Of a DNA stretch of 64,000 nucleotides, positions 35,047 through 44,254 are shown one piece after another. Source of the stretch: Lujinxingia litoralis (GTDB lineage: Bacteria; Myxococcota_A; Bradymonadia; Bradymonadales; Bradymonadaceae); assembly GCF_003260125.1 (NCBI RefSeq), contig NZ_QHKO01000003.1, positions 186,001 to 250,000 of the forward strand, written 5' to 3'. How positions within the stretch are numbered: position 1 is the first letter of the stretch; each line of letters starts with the position of its first letter. Under the pieces are notes generated by a model. The model saw only the letters and a list, made by a program, of their open reading frames with translations, was not told the origin of the DNA and ran no database searches. The translations under genes and the position numbers were made by a program.

Positions 35047-36041
35047 TGCGGGACTCCTTCCAGTTCGTCAAATCCGAGAGTCAGGTTGAGATTCTGAAGC
35101 GCCTGGGTTGCGGCGCCTTTAAGGAGGTTGTCGAGGGTGGCGACCAGCGTGAGCTGACCTTTGGTCGTGGGGCCGGCGGGCTGACCTTCGGTCGTTTTGC
35201 GGGGCCGCCGACCTTCGGGGGACGTGTGAAAGCCGCCGATATGAACCTGGTGGCTGCCGGCTGCATCGCGGACCAGCGGAATTGTTTTGCTGATCTGGAT
35301 CAGCGGCTCGTCGCCGAAGAGGCGCTCGGTGCGCTCCAGCGCCTCCTCCGGGGTGATATCCCGAGTCAGGTCACAGGTGATGGTCAGTGTGATTCCGCGG
35401 AAGAATGAAGCGACATGCGGTATGAAACAGATCTCCTGTCCGAGTTGCTCGCTGACTTCACGCTCGTGGATGTGCCCGGTGAGCGCGTAGGGCAGGAGGT
35501 TGTCGCGCAATACCTCCGGATCGTTTTTGGGCGAAGGGGTCGTGCCGGCACCACTGTAGCCCGATACGCCGAAGACGTGCGGCATATTCGCGAGCAAATC
35601 GAGGAAGGGAAGAAGTGCCAGTTGCATGCCGGTGGCGTAGCACCCGGGGTTGGCAATGCGGGTGGCCCGGGCAATGGCTTCGCGGTTGCGTTCAGGCTGG
35701 CCGTAAGTCCAGGCTGCGTCGAAGCGGTGGTCCGCGCTCAGATCGATGATCACCGTGGTTGGCGAGGCGTTATCGAGCGCTGTGACAAAGGTCTCGGAGA
35801 CGCCGTTGGGCAGTGCCAGGATGACGGCATCCAGGCCGCGGGCGGCGACATCGGCAGGGGACAGGGCTTCAAAGGTCAGTCCTTCGGGGCCCCCCTGGAC
35901 ATGGTCGGAGACCCGTTCGCCGGCGAGTTCACGGGAGCTGACACAGGCGAGTTCGATGCCCGGGTGTCGAGCGAGCAGGGGAATGAGCTCGCTTCCTGTA
36001 TGGCCACGAGCTCCGATGAGTCCGACAGTTTTTTTGTTCAT
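35043..36041 (-). CDS. argC: N-acetyl-gamma-glutamyl-phosphate reductase with a repeat-derived insert
   Basis: NADPH-dependent reductase of the third arginine step. N-terminal Rossmann motif GARGHTGSEL and active-site NPGCYATG (Cys134) are intact, and the C-terminus has the usual 'LVATLDNLLKGAATQALQNLNL'. Between HIGGFH (about 272) and GQLTLV (about 295) is an extra Pro/Lys/Thr/Gly-rich stretch of roughly 20 residues that other ArgC proteins lack as far as I recall. Its DNA (35154-35227) consists of three CTGACC-family copies. The frame is kept, so the enzyme is probably functional. It overlaps argH by 4 bases. Confidence 0.95.
   Translation of the reverse strand: MNKKTVGLIGARGHTGSELIPLLARHPGIELACVSSRELAGERVSDHVQGGPEGLTFEALSPADVAARGLDAVILALPNGVSETFVTALDNASPTTVIIDLSADHRFDAAWTYGQPERNREAIARATRIANPGCYATGMQLALLPFLDLLANMPHVFGVSGYSGAGTTPSPKNDPEVLRDNLLPYALTGHIHEREVSEQLGQEICFIPHVASFFRGITLTITCDLTRDITPEEALERTERLFGDEPLIQISKTIPLVRDAAGSHQVHIGGFHTSPEGRRPRKTTEGQPAGPTTKGQLTLVATLDNLLKGAATQALQNLNLTLGFDELEGVPQ
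35154..35227 (+). repeat. CTGACC-family cluster 8, inside argC
   Basis: Copies at 35154 (CTGACCTTTGGTCG), 35181 (CTGACCTTCGGTCG) and 35207 (CCGACCTTCGGGGGACG), 26-27 bp apart. They are fully inside the coding sequence and in frame. Confidence 0.88.
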
Positions 36042-36580
36042 AGGAGGGATCCGATGCGTGGAATGGTATCCTGAGCGTCAACGCTGGTGGAGCATCGAGC
36101 TCCGTAAGGGGCCGATGGGAGAGGGCGCCTTAAGGGGCCCTCTCCAGGCGCTATAGAGTGCGCCATTTATGGTTCTGGCGTTTCGATGCGAAAACCTGCC
36201 CCTGGGGCTGTGTAAGAACCGGGCGTTTGGGTGCGAAAACCTGACCCTGGGTCGGCGTAAGGGCCTGTGTTGCCAGTGGAGTTTCTGACCGAGGGTCGGC
36301 AGTACATCACATGTGCTTGTGTCAGAACTATTGACCGAGGGTCGGCAAAGCGTCAACGGTGTGTGCCGGCGCAAGGTCTGTAAAGTTAGGTGACCAGGTT
36401 ACTTGTGGGGTACGTGCGCGTTCCACGAAGGCGCTGGGGAGCGGTCTGATCAGGGGGGCAGCGCACGGCCCTGAGGGCCGGCGCAGGAACCTGTGTGCGA
36501 GATATGGGAGTAAGTGCTTGGTTTGGAAGCACGTAAGACTTCGGCGTGCGCCGGCTGAGCGGGGGCGTCGTGACAAGGTT
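36042..36580. other. Intergenic region with cluster 9
   Basis: Between the argC start and the NAGS/NAGK stop. It holds cluster 9 (36190-36350) and about 220 bases to its right without a supportable gene. The argC promoter should lie near its left end. Confidence 0.4.
36190..36350 (+). repeat. CTGACC-family cluster 9
   Basis: Copies at 36197 (degenerate CTGCCC), 36241, 36285 and 36331 (TTGACC), mostly GACC-GAG/CTG-GGTCGGC. The sequence TGCGAAAACCTG precedes two of them, so a longer unit was duplicated. Confidence 0.85.
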
Positions 36581-37906
36581 TTAGGCGTCAGCAACGGCAT
36601 GCTCATAAAAGGTGGCCGGCATCGCCAGAGCGATCTCCACGCAGCGCTTCATCTCCTCAAAACTCTCCATTCCGTACCAGAATACCGTCCAGCGGCCCGC
36701 CGAGTAGGTTCCGTCAGACTCTTGAAAGTACCAGTTGTTAATGGGGTTCTCGGAGCGCGCACGCCAGAAGAGTTTACTGTTCTCACGCTTCATCCGGGCC
36801 CAGAGGGATTGCCCCAGACCTTCGCCCTGGGCTTTGCGGGTGACTCCGAATTTATCCAGGTAGGGGAGCCCGTCTTCCAGAGTCAGGATGGCGGTGGCGC
36901 GGTAGGAATCGGTCAGATAGATGCGATGGAAGGGCTTGAGTTCGAAGTAGTCGTCGGCGAGCTGTCGCTGAAAGCAGGCTTCCAGGAGTTCGCGGATGCG
37001 CGTGCGGTCGAGTTTTTCCATGCTCGGATGACACTGGACCGACTCGCCACGACGCACCAGCGTTCCGGAGCCGCGGTGGGTGAAGAGCTCGCGGGCGAGC
37101 TGACCGGGGGTCGTAATGGAGACCGAGGATGAGAGGGGGAGCTGATCGAGCAGCTCCTTGATCTGTTGGAGCTTGAGGCGCATCCCCGAATGCACCCAGT
37201 CCTGTTGCATCAACTCGTCGTAGTCTTCGGTCAGGTTCACCGAGGGGATCAGACGTTCGTACTGGTCGAGGAGTCCACCGGTGGGCGTGAGGAAGACGAT
37301 TTTGAAGGGTTGGATGCGCAACGCGAGTTCGCGGGCGGCGACATCGGCGTTGATGTTGACGATCTGGCCCGTCGGGGTCTCGCCAAGGCTGGAGAGGATG
37401 GGCAGGCAGCCGCTTCGAATGGCCGAGACGATGCCTTCGGTGTGTATTCCGCGCACTTCGCCGACCAGTCCCAGGCGGTCGTGATCGAGGAGCTCGGCTT
37501 CGAAGACTCCGCTGGTAATGGGGCGGGCATGGGTGCCCAGCGCTTCCAGCGCATCGACAAGCTGGAGGTTCACGTTCTGGAAGACCTTTCGGGCCACCTC
37601 CAGAGCGTCGGGGGTGGTCACGCGCATGCCATCAATGCGCGGCGTTTCAATGCCGGCTTCTTCCAGAGCCTCGTTAAGCTGGGGGCCCCCGCCGAGCACG
37701 ACGATCGGAAAGAGTCCAACCTTGTGCAGAAAGCTTAGCGAGCTGGCCAGTGCTTCCAGATCGTCGCGGAGCACGCCGCCGCCAACTTTAATCACGGCGA
37801 ACTGTTTGGACTCCATGCTGGCAAACTGCTTGAGGTACTGCTCGACCTCTTTGCGGCTGCCAATGTTCTGGAGAAGGCGGATGATCGTGTTGCGGGTATC
37901 AAGCAT
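36581..37906 (-). CDS. Bifunctional N-acetylglutamate synthase/kinase (Xanthomonas-type ArgB)
   Basis: Protein of 441 residues that joins an amino-acid kinase domain and a GNAT domain, doing the first two arginine steps (acetylation of glutamate and its phosphorylation). Kinase motifs are VIKVGGGVL, VVLGGGPQLNEALEEAGI and NINADVAARELAL. The C-terminal third has the NAGS-type GNAT signature ('LTDSYRATAILTLEDGLPYLDKFGVT', 'GEGLGQSLWARM', 'NPINNWYFQESDGTY'). It matches the NAGS/K of Xanthomonas and some alphaproteobacteria. I choose ATG 37906, with AAGG 7 bases upstream; ATG 37912 is possible. It stands alone between repeat clusters 9 and 10. Confidence 0.93.
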   Translation of the reverse strand: MLDTRNTIIRLLQNIGSRKEVEQYLKQFASMESKQFAVIKVGGGVLRDDLEALASSLSFLHKVGLFPIVVLGGGPQLNEALEEAGIETPRIDGMRVTTPDALEVARKVFQNVNLQLVDALEALGTHARPITSGVFEAELLDHDRLGLVGEVRGIHTEGIVSAIRSGCLPILSSLGETPTGQIVNINADVAARELALRIQPFKIVFLTPTGGLLDQYERLIPSVNLTEDYDELMQQDWVHSGMRLKLQQIKELLDQLPLSSSVSITTPGQLARELFTHRGSGTLVRRGESVQCHPSMEKLDRTRIRELLEACFQRQLADDYFELKPFHRIYLTDSYRATAILTLEDGLPYLDKFGVTRKAQGEGLGQSLWARMKRENSKLFWRARSENPINNWYFQESDGTYSAGRWTVFWYGMESFEEMKRCVEIALAMPATFYEHAVADA

Positions 37907-38432
37907 GGGCATGCCTTGCGATGCGGGGGAGGAGCGCGGCCGGCAGGGAGGGTAATGTTCGCGGGGTGTGGATGCAACAGCGCTGAATGAAGATGTGAGG
38001 CATAAGAGCTTCATCAGGTGGAATGGTCAGAGTTGAAGCTCGGTGGGCGGAGGGGGCGCTGTTGTGTGGCCGGTGAAGGATGGGCGGGAGTGCCAGGTCC
38101 TGAGGTGACCTGCGGGAGAGGATGAATACATCCGAACGTGGTCAATACGAGCGAGGGTTAGCACGCGATGCGTGGGCAACGCTGCGTGCGGCACCGGAGT
38201 AACCTGGAAAATCTGTAGAAATTACGGTGAGAACTGCTGACCGAGGGTCGGAACCCCGTGGTGAGAATTGCTGACCGAGGGTCGGAAATCCAGGGTTTGG
38301 AATCTGTGTGTTGGGCAGGGGGAAAGAACTGACCGAGGGTCGGCTTCAGGGCGCAGAATGGTCGGCATGTGTCGACAGGGCCGTGCGGCTGAGCAGGTAG
38401 TAGTTCTGTGGCTCCGGGGCGCGCACGTCGTC
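37907..38432. other. Intergenic region with cluster 10
   Basis: No supportable gene. It contains three CTGACC-family copies near 38237-38345 and presumably the promoter of the NAGS/K gene. Confidence 0.4.
38237..38345 (+). repeat. CTGACC-family cluster 10
   Basis: Copies at 38237, 38271 (34 bp later) and 38329, all CTGACCGAGGGTCGG. GTGAGAA precedes the first two, so the 34-bp unit was duplicated. Confidence 0.9.
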
Positions 38433-39812
38433 TTAATTCAGCGGGTAGGACGTCCAGCCCTCGGTCCAGGGGGAGGCGCTCGGAGAGAACGCGCCCAGGT
38501 AGACCGCGGTCGGATCGAAGCCCTCCGGTGGGCGTTCCAGATCGCGGTCGGTGGTGTGCTCGCTTAGTGGGACCCAGCTCGGGTTACTCAGGTTGTAAGG
38601 GGAGCTAAAGCCCGGATCGAGACCGAATCGGTTGTGGGTGCTCGGGTCCTGAAACATGGAGTAGTCCCCCAGCGAGGGGTTCTCGCCGGCCTGGTCGGCT
38701 TCGAAGTAGGATTCGCCGTCTTCTCCCTGATTAAAAAAGAGGGTGTTTTCGACCAGGAGGCGGCCCTGTTGAGCGTGGTCGATGGCGTGGGGGCCTTCGA
38801 TGTGGAGACCGGAGGCGTCCTGGCCGATGACGATACCGTGGGAGAGCAGTCCCTGGCCGCCGAGCTTAAAGTAAATGCCGCGCTGGCGGTCGCCGCGGCG
38901 GTCGAAGCCAAGCACCGTGTAGTTGAAGATGCGGGCATCGGTCTGAGGCAGGGCGTCGGGGGCTTCGGAGAGGTTCTCGATCTCGATGGCCTCATGGCTG
39001 TTGATGTCCTGCTGGATGGCCAGGAACTGAGCGGTGCCTCGCCAGCCGGTGTCGATGTCGATGCCGTCGTCCTGGGCCCGGGTGCTTACTGCGTAGCGCA
39101 GGTCGACGCTGCCGCCGAAGATCGCGATTCCGTCGTCATCGCTCAGGTGGGTCTGGACATACTCCACGGTCGTGTCGCTGCCGCACCCGGCCAGGGTGAT
39201 GCCGTTGAGTGCTTTGTTGCCGTTGACCTCCGCGCCACCGAACTCAACGCGCACGTAGCGCAACGTGCCACAGTCCCAGGTTTCATCGGTGCCACCGACG
39301 CTGGTGTCCTGGTCACTCTGGATTCGCAGGTTGAAGGGAGTTCGGTTGGTGGGCGCCCGTCCGACCAGCGCCAGACCGGCCCAGTCGCCGGCCAGGCGTT
39401 GTCCCGGTGGCTTGGCGCTGGTGAACACGATCGGGGCGTCGCGACGCCCGTCGGCGATGAGTTTTGCGCCGTTGAGCGAGACCAGACCGGCGTTTCGTTC
39501 GGCGAGTATCTGGGTGCCAGGCTCAATCGTGAGGGTAGCCGGGGCCACCACCATGACGATGTCGGTGAGCATGTAGACGGTGTCGGCGCGCCAGACGGTG
39601 TCTTCAACGATGTGGTTGGTCACGCGAACGACATCGTTTTCTTTGCAGAGGCCGTCGATGCACTGTGAGGCGGCGCCGCAATCTTCGGCGCTGACGCACT
39701 GGTTTAGCTCCAGGGCCAGCGAGCAGCTCCCGGAGAAGAGGAGCGCCAGGGGAATGATGGCGAGTCGCGCGAGTGCGGGAACGAAGGGCAACGAGGTCAC
39801 GAGCAGGCTCAC
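38433..39812 (-). CDS. Lipoprotein with beta-helix-like repeats, inside the arginine cluster
   Basis: Surface lipoprotein of about 459 residues. A hydrophobic stretch ends in LLFSGSCS, a probable lipobox, followed by a small Cys-rich segment (CVSAEDCGAASQCIDGLC). The rest matches the secreted 'TLTIEPGTQI' type seen in Bacteroidetes and Myxococcota ('GAKLIADGRRDAPIVFTSAK', 'DWAGLALVGRAPTN', 'VRVEFGGAEVNGNKALNGI', 'SDDDGIAIFGGSVDLRYAVS'), a parallel beta-helix-like fold. Function is unknown and unrelated to arginine. The start is uncertain: GTG 39812, GTG 39800 and TTG 39875 are possible, none with a good ribosome site. Confidence 0.7.
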   Translation of the reverse strand: MSLLVTSLPFVPALARLAIIPLALLFSGSCSLALELNQCVSAEDCGAASQCIDGLCKENDVVRVTNHIVEDTVWRADTVYMLTDIVMVVAPATLTIEPGTQILAERNAGLVSLNGAKLIADGRRDAPIVFTSAKPPGQRLAGDWAGLALVGRAPTNRTPFNLRIQSDQDTSVGGTDETWDCGTLRYVRVEFGGAEVNGNKALNGITLAGCGSDTTVEYVQTHLSDDDGIAIFGGSVDLRYAVSTRAQDDGIDIDTGWRGTAQFLAIQQDINSHEAIEIENLSEAPDALPQTDARIFNYTVLGFDRRGDRQRGIYFKLGGQGLLSHGIVIGQDASGLHIEGPHAIDHAQQGRLLVENTLFFNQGEDGESYFEADQAGENPSLGDYSMFQDPSTHNRFGLDPGFSSPYNLSNPSWVPLSEHTTDRDLERPPEGFDPTAVYLGAFSPSASPWTEGWTSYPLN

Positions 39813-39910
39813 GGCAGGAGTGTCATACCATTGACGCCCGGCCACGTTAGCGCTGGAGGGGAAGGCTGGCAACAAAAGCGCCCGATGTTGTTCGGCAGGC
39901 GCTTCGGTGG

Positions 39911-41092
39911 TCAGGTTTCGGCGCCAAAACAGCGGGCGTAGTGGGCTGCAACCCGCAAAAGATCGTGGAGCGTCACGAACTCGTCGGCGGTATGGGCCTG
40001 TGCGATATCGCCGGGGCCAAAGACGAGGGCAGGCCAGCCGGCCTGAGAGAAGAGGGCCGCTTCGGTCCAGAAGTCGACCGCCGGCGCTTCGGGCAGCCCC
40101 AGGCGTTGAGCCTCGGCTCGGGCGCTCTCGAGAAGCCCCTGGCCCCGGGGGCCGAAGTCTGCGGGGAGAGAGGGGCCGACAAAGCCCGGTGTCCAGCTTA
40201 CGCGCTCTTCGGTGGCGAGGCGCATGAACTGGTGGGCGACCGCCTCCGGGTTGTCGCCGGGGCGCGGGCGGATGCCCCAGCGCACCGAGGCTGATGGCGC
40301 GACGATGTTGGGTTTTTTGCCGCCTTCAATCACGCCCACATTGAAGCAATGGCCGCGCAGGTGGTGGCCGATGTCTGACCCAGGGTCAGCATCGGAGGGC
40401 GTAAAATGCGGGGAAATGTCTGACCCAGGGTCAGCGCCGTCCCGCGCCCGGTGGGCGTGGGCAACGGCGTCGGTGACCCACTGCGCGGCGGCGTGAATCG
40501 CGCTTTCTTCCAGGGCGCGAGGTCCCGAAGAGTGTCCGGCGCGGCCGTGGAAGGTGCCGCTAAAGGTGCGGATTCCCCGGTGCGCCAGCACGGCCCGGGC
40601 GCCGGTGGGTTCGGCGACGAGAACCACCCGGAAGTTGTGCGTGGTGCGGGCGCAGAACTCGCGGACACAGCGGGACTGCCCGGCCTCTTCATCGCTGGTG
40701 AAGAGAAGGGCGCAGGGACCATGCGTGGTCTGGGCGGCGGCGAGCATGGCGGCCGCAGCCCCCTTGATGTCGCAGGCGCCCAGACCGATGGCCCGGTCGT
40801 CGGTGATGCGCAGCGTCCAGGGATCGGCCGAGTACCCCTCGGCCGCCGGGACCGTATCCAGGTGAACGTTGACCAGGACCTCGGGCTGGCCTCGCCGGGC
40901 GTAAAGCCAGACGTGGCCCTGGCCCAGATCGACCTCCTCGAACTCAAACTCCCCGGGAGCGTCTGCGAGCGCCCGGCGCACGTAGGCGAAGATCCCCTGG
41001 CCACCTTCCAGGGCGCGCGGCGGGTTGGTGGTGTTGAAGCTCACCAGCTCTCGAAGGTGGGCGAGTGTGATGTCGAGGAGGTCCTGGGCCAT
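39911..41092 (-). CDS. argE: M20 metallopeptidase, probable N-acetylcitrulline/N-acetylornithine deacetylase, with repeat-derived insert
   Basis: Zinc deacetylase of 393 residues. Metal and catalytic residues are visible: HLDTVP (His78), GACDIKG (Asp108), SDEEAG (Glu135/136), AEPT (Glu161) and AQAHTADEF near the end. Because the neighbour is N-acetylornithine carbamoyltransferase, its substrate is probably N-acetylcitrulline, as in Xanthomonas. Residues about 219-247 are an insert, DGADPGSDISPHF then SDADPGSDI, encoded by two CTGACC-family copies. It follows argG by 4 bases, so they are cotranscribed. Confidence 0.88.
   Translation of the reverse strand: MAQDLLDITLAHLRELVSFNTTNPPRALEGGQGIFAYVRRALADAPGEFEFEEVDLGQGHVWLYARRGQPEVLVNVHLDTVPAAEGYSADPWTLRITDDRAIGLGACDIKGAAAAMLAAAQTTHGPCALLFTSDEEAGQSRCVREFCARTTHNFRVVLVAEPTGARAVLAHRGIRTFSGTFHGRAGHSSGPRALEESAIHAAAQWVTDAVAHAHRARDGADPGSDISPHFTPSDADPGSDIGHHLRGHCFNVGVIEGGKKPNIVAPSASVRWGIRPRPGDNPEAVAHQFMRLATEERVSWTPGFVGPSLPADFGPRGQGLLESARAEAQRLGLPEAPAVDFWTEAALFSQAGWPALVFGPGDIAQAHTADEFVTLHDLLRVAAHYARCFGAET
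40375..40434 (+). repeat. CTGACC-family cluster 11, inside the argE-like gene
   Basis: Two copies of CTGACCCAGGGTCAGC at 40375 and 40420. The 45-bp interval (15 codons) keeps the reading frame, and both give ADPGSD in the protein. Confidence 0.93.
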
Positions 41093-41096
41093 GGTG

Positions 41097-42296
41097 TTAG
41101 TCCTCGCTGTTAACGAGCGCGTGCAGCGTGGAGCTCTGACCGAGCAGCTTGATGAAGCCTTCGGCCTCGGTCACGTTCCAGTCAGCCGACTGCGCGTAGA
41201 CCGCTCCCTGACGACGCAGAATGTGCGGGGAGTCGACTTTGATGACGTTGACCTTTCCGCCCCAGGTTTCCAGGGTGATGGTGCCGTTGACACAGCTCTG
41301 AGAGCTTTCGATGTAGGCTTCCAGGTCGAATTTAAGCGGTTCGTAGAAGAAGCCCTTGTAGACGAGCTCCACCCATTTCTGGGCGACCACCGGTTTGAAC
41401 TGGTTCTGATACCCGGTGGAGACGGCCTCTTCCAGCGCGCGGTGAGCGCTCAGCAGGCAGGTCAGCCCGGGGGCCTCGAAGACGATACGTCCTTTAAGTC
41501 CCACGGTGGTGTCACCGGTGTAGTAGCCGCGCCCCACGCCGTAGGCACCAAAGCGCTTGTTGAGCGTGGAGATGAGCTCCGGGCCGGCGATGGGCTGGCC
41601 ATCAAGCGCCACAGCGACGCCCTGCTCAAAGGTGATCTCCGCCCGCAGTGCTTCCCGCGGCCACTGGGAGGGGTGCGCCGTCAGCTGGTAGGTCTCCTCG
41701 CCGGGGGCTTCCCACTCGTCGACTTCGGAGCCGGAGGTGGTGACGCCGAGCAGGTTCTCGTTGATCGTGTAGCGGGAGGCCTTGGCGCGGGTGCTAAAGC
41801 CCCGCTCCTCGAGGAAGGCCTTTTCGTAGTCGCGCACATTGGTGTGGGCCTGCTGGATGTCGCGGATGGGCGCCAGGATCTCGAAATCTCCCAGAGTTTT
41901 GACGGTCAGGTCAAAGCGTACCTGGTCGTTGCCCATGCCGGTGCAGCCGTGGGCGAACTTGTCGGTCCCGAGCTCGCGGCAGAGCTGCAGGGCCTTGCGC
42001 ACGATGATGTAGCGGTCCGAGCAGAGCAGCGGGTACTGGTTCTGGTAGATTTCGCCGCCCTGGACCAGAGGCACCACGACCTCTTCCCAGATGTCGTCGC
42101 CGCCGTCGACCGTGTGGTGGGCGACCGCCCCCAACTCCAGGGCGCGCTTCTCGATGTAGGTGCGTTCCTCGTCGTCGACCCCGCCGGTATCGACAAAGAG
42201 GGTGACCACATCGAGGCCTTTTTCTTTGAGGTAGGGGACACAGAAGCTGGTATCGAGGCCTCCAGAGAAGGCAAGTACGACGGTGTTGCTGGACAT
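41097..42296 (-). CDS. argG: Argininosuccinate synthase
   Basis: ATP-dependent ligase joining citrulline and aspartate. It is 399 residues with P-loop [11 protein letters not shown], '[14 protein letters not shown]' and '[18 protein letters not shown]'. In this cluster its citrulline would come from deacetylation of N-acetylcitrulline by the gene 4 bases downstream. Together with argF' (46 bases upstream) and argE' it forms a tight three-gene operon. Confidence 0.96.
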   Translation of the reverse strand: MSSNTVVLAFSGGLDTSFCVPYLKEKGLDVVTLFVDTGGVDDEERTYIEKRALELGAVAHHTVDGGDDIWEEVVVPLVQGGEIYQNQYPLLCSDRYIIVRKALQLCRELGTDKFAHGCTGMGNDQVRFDLTVKTLGDFEILAPIRDIQQAHTNVRDYEKAFLEERGFSTRAKASRYTINENLLGVTTSGSEVDEWEAPGEETYQLTAHPSQWPREALRAEITFEQGVAVALDGQPIAGPELISTLNKRFGAYGVGRGYYTGDTTVGLKGRIVFEAPGLTCLLSAHRALEEAVSTGYQNQFKPVVAQKWVELVYKGFFYEPLKFDLEAYIESSQSCVNGTITLETWGGKVNVIKVDSPHILRRQGAVYAQSADWNVTEAEGFIKLLGQSSTLHALVNSED

Positions 42297-42342
42297 CTTG
42301 GGACTCCGTGGGGGAGGGCGCGCCGGCGCCCGGGGGGCTGAT

Positions 42343-43341
42343 TCAGGGGGTGATGAGCTCGCTCATCAGGGCTTTTTGCACGTGGAGGCGGTTTTCGGCC
42401 TCCTCGATCACGAGCGAATTGGGGCCGTCGATCACCTCGTCGGTGACTTTGACGTTGCGACGGCAGGGCAAGCAGTGGCTGAAGAAGGCGTTGTCGGTGA
42501 GCGCCATCTTCTCGGCATCGACGATAAAGTGCTTGTGAGCGTCGCGCACCGGTTTTTCCTCGTCCCAGCGTCCGAAGTAGGGCAGTGCCCCCCAGGATTT
42601 CGCGTAGACGACGTGGGCGCCGGAGTAGGCCTCTTCAATGTTATGGGTCACCGTGAGGCTTCGGCCCTGGGAGGAGGTGTACTCCTGGGCCAGGCCCATG
42701 TAGCGCTCGTCGAGGCGGTAGTCTTCGTTGGGGCACAGGAGGGTGACATCCATGCCGAACTTGGCGGCGATCATAAGGGCGGAGTTGGCCACCGCGGTGT
42801 TGAGGGGCTTGGGATGGTAGGTCCAGGTGAGCACGAACTTCATGCCATCGACCATGCCCAGGCGCTCCTGAAGGGTGAGCATCAGGGCGAGTTCCTGGCA
42901 GGGGTGGGTGATGGTCTCCATGTTGATGACCGGCACGGTGGCGTGTTCGGCAAAGGCATGGATGATCTTGTCCTGGCGGTCCACCGACCAGTCCTGGAAC
43001 TTTGGAAAGGCCCGCACCGCGATCAGATCGCAGTAACGCGAGAGCACCCGGGCGGCTTCGCGCACGTGCTCCTCGGCGTTTTGATCCATCACCGAGCCGA
43101 GTTCAAACTCCATCGGCCAGGAACCCTTTCCGGGCTCCAGTACCACCGCGTGGGCACCGAGCTGGTGGGCGCCAATATCGAAGGAGGAACGGGTGCGCAG
43201 GGAGGGGTTGAAAAAGATCAGCGCGATCGTCTTGTTGCGCAGCCGGGCCTGATAGGGCTCGGCCTTAAGGTCGCGGGCGTCATCGAGGATGGACTGGAGG
43301 CGGGAGCGGCTCCAGTCGGCGGTGGTCAGAAAATGCTGCAT
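42343..43341 (-). CDS. argF': N-acetylornithine carbamoyltransferase
   Basis: Transfers carbamoyl phosphate to N-acetylornithine to give N-acetylcitrulline. The sequence tracks Xanthomonas AOTCase along its length: [20 protein letters not shown] (S-x-R-T-R carbamoyl-phosphate site), '[18 protein letters not shown]', '[13 protein letters not shown]', '[19 protein letters not shown]', '[11 protein letters not shown]', HCLP and '[11 protein letters not shown]' with the Lys that is carboxylated in the Xanthomonas enzyme. Glu90 (in NAEEH) lines up with Glu92 of the X. campestris enzyme, the residue that favours acetyl- over succinyl-ornithine. Start at ATG 43341 with GGAG 5 bases before; 332 residues. 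Confidence 0.93.
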   Translation of the reverse strand: MQHFLTTADWSRSRLQSILDDARDLKAEPYQARLRNKTIALIFFNPSLRTRSSFDIGAHQLGAHAVVLEPGKGSWPMEFELGSVMDQNAEEHVREAARVLSRYCDLIAVRAFPKFQDWSVDRQDKIIHAFAEHATVPVINMETITHPCQELALMLTLQERLGMVDGMKFVLTWTYHPKPLNTAVANSALMIAAKFGMDVTLLCPNEDYRLDERYMGLAQEYTSSQGRSLTVTHNIEEAYSGAHVVYAKSWGALPYFGRWDEEKPVRDAHKHFIVDAEKMALTDNAFFSHCLPCRRNVKVTDEVIDGPNSLVIEEAENRLHVQKALMSELITP

Positions 43342-43420
43342 GGTCGCTCCATCATCGGCCGGGGGGCGGCTGAATGCGCCCGTCAAGGTGGCGGATGGTA
43401 GGAGCAAAGCAGGGGCCGGG

Positions 43421-44254
43421 TCAACGCCGGGGACCGTGAGCCTGCACCAGAAGGGCGGTGAGGTTATCGGGGGCGCCGCGGCTTAGGGTGAGCTGGGCGA
43501 TGGCCTGGCAGGCGGCGCTCAGGTCGGTCGGATGGTCGCGCAGCAATCCGGCCATCTCTTCGTCATCAAGCGCGTTATGGACGCCGTCGGTTGTGGCCAA
43601 AAAAACATCGCCGGCTTCGAGTTCGGAGAAGGCGACGCTGACATCGACGCTGTACTGATTGCCGACCGCGCGGGTGAGCACGTGCTTGTAAGGGAAGCTC
43701 GCGACGAATTCCGCTGCATCACGGTGGGTGATATTGTGTCGCTCCAGGGTCTCTTCCAGCAGAGAGTGGTCGCGGGTGAGGCGCTCCAGTTGGCCGCGAC
43801 GAAAGCGGTAGAGGCGGCTGTCGCCCACGTGTGACCAGTAAGCACGGGTTTCGTCGAAGGTCAGCGCCACCAGGGTGGTGCCCATGCCGCGTCGGCTGCC
43901 GCGTTCGGCGGCCTCCTGAAACACGGCGGCGTTTGCGAGCTTGGTGCCGGCGATCAGGTTGTGTTGCAGCGATCGTCGGTCGGCCGGGGTGCGCTCGATC
44001 ATGTCGCCAACTTCATCGAAGTAAGCTGCCAGGGTTTCGATCGCCAGAATCGCCGCCAGCTCGCCGCCTTCATGTCCGCCCATGCCGTCGGCGATGGCAA
44101 AGAGGCGGCGGCTGGGGTGCAGGAGGTACACGTCCTGGTTGACGGTACGGCGCTTACCGATATCGGTGATGGCGGCAAAGCGCAGCTCCCAGCCTGCGGA
44201 GTGGGCGTAGTCCTCAATGGAGGCGGCGTGAGCGGCGGACTGGGAGGTATGCAT
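43421..44254 (-). CDS. PP2C-family serine/threonine phosphatase
   Basis: Protein of 277 residues with the bacterial Stp1/PrpC pattern: 'GKRRTVNQDVYLL', AIADGMGGHEGG with the metal-binding Asp/Gly, 'WSHVGDSRLYRFRRGQLERLTRDHSL', 'LTRAVGNQYSVDV', 'TTDGVHNALDDEEM' and 'SRGAPDNLTALLVQA'. It should remove phosphate from protein Ser/Thr in a metal-dependent way. No partner kinase is adjacent. Start at ATG 44254 with GGAG 7 bases upstream; a longer frame is not needed. Confidence 0.93.
   Translation of the reverse strand: MHTSQSAAHAASIEDYAHSAGWELRFAAITDIGKRRTVNQDVYLLHPSRRLFAIADGMGGHEGGELAAILAIETLAAYFDEVGDMIERTPADRRSLQHNLIAGTKLANAAVFQEAAERGSRRGMGTTLVALTFDETRAYWSHVGDSRLYRFRRGQLERLTRDHSLLEETLERHNITHRDAAEFVASFPYKHVLTRAVGNQYSVDVSVAFSELEAGDVFLATTDGVHNALDDEEMAGLLRDHPTDLSAACQAIAQLTLSRGAPDNLTALLVQAHGPRR

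Noticed and set aside
37095..37125. CTGACCGGGGGTCG inside the NAGS/NAGK gene
   Set aside because: It encodes TTPGQLARELFTH, which matches the normal sequence of Xanthomonas-type enzymes at this position, so it is more likely coincidence than an inserted repeat.
33745..43341. Standard ornithine carbamoyltransferase call for the argF-like gene
   Set aside because: The sequence follows acetylornithine carbamoyltransferase, including [14 protein letters not shown], and keeps the acetylornithine-selective Glu.
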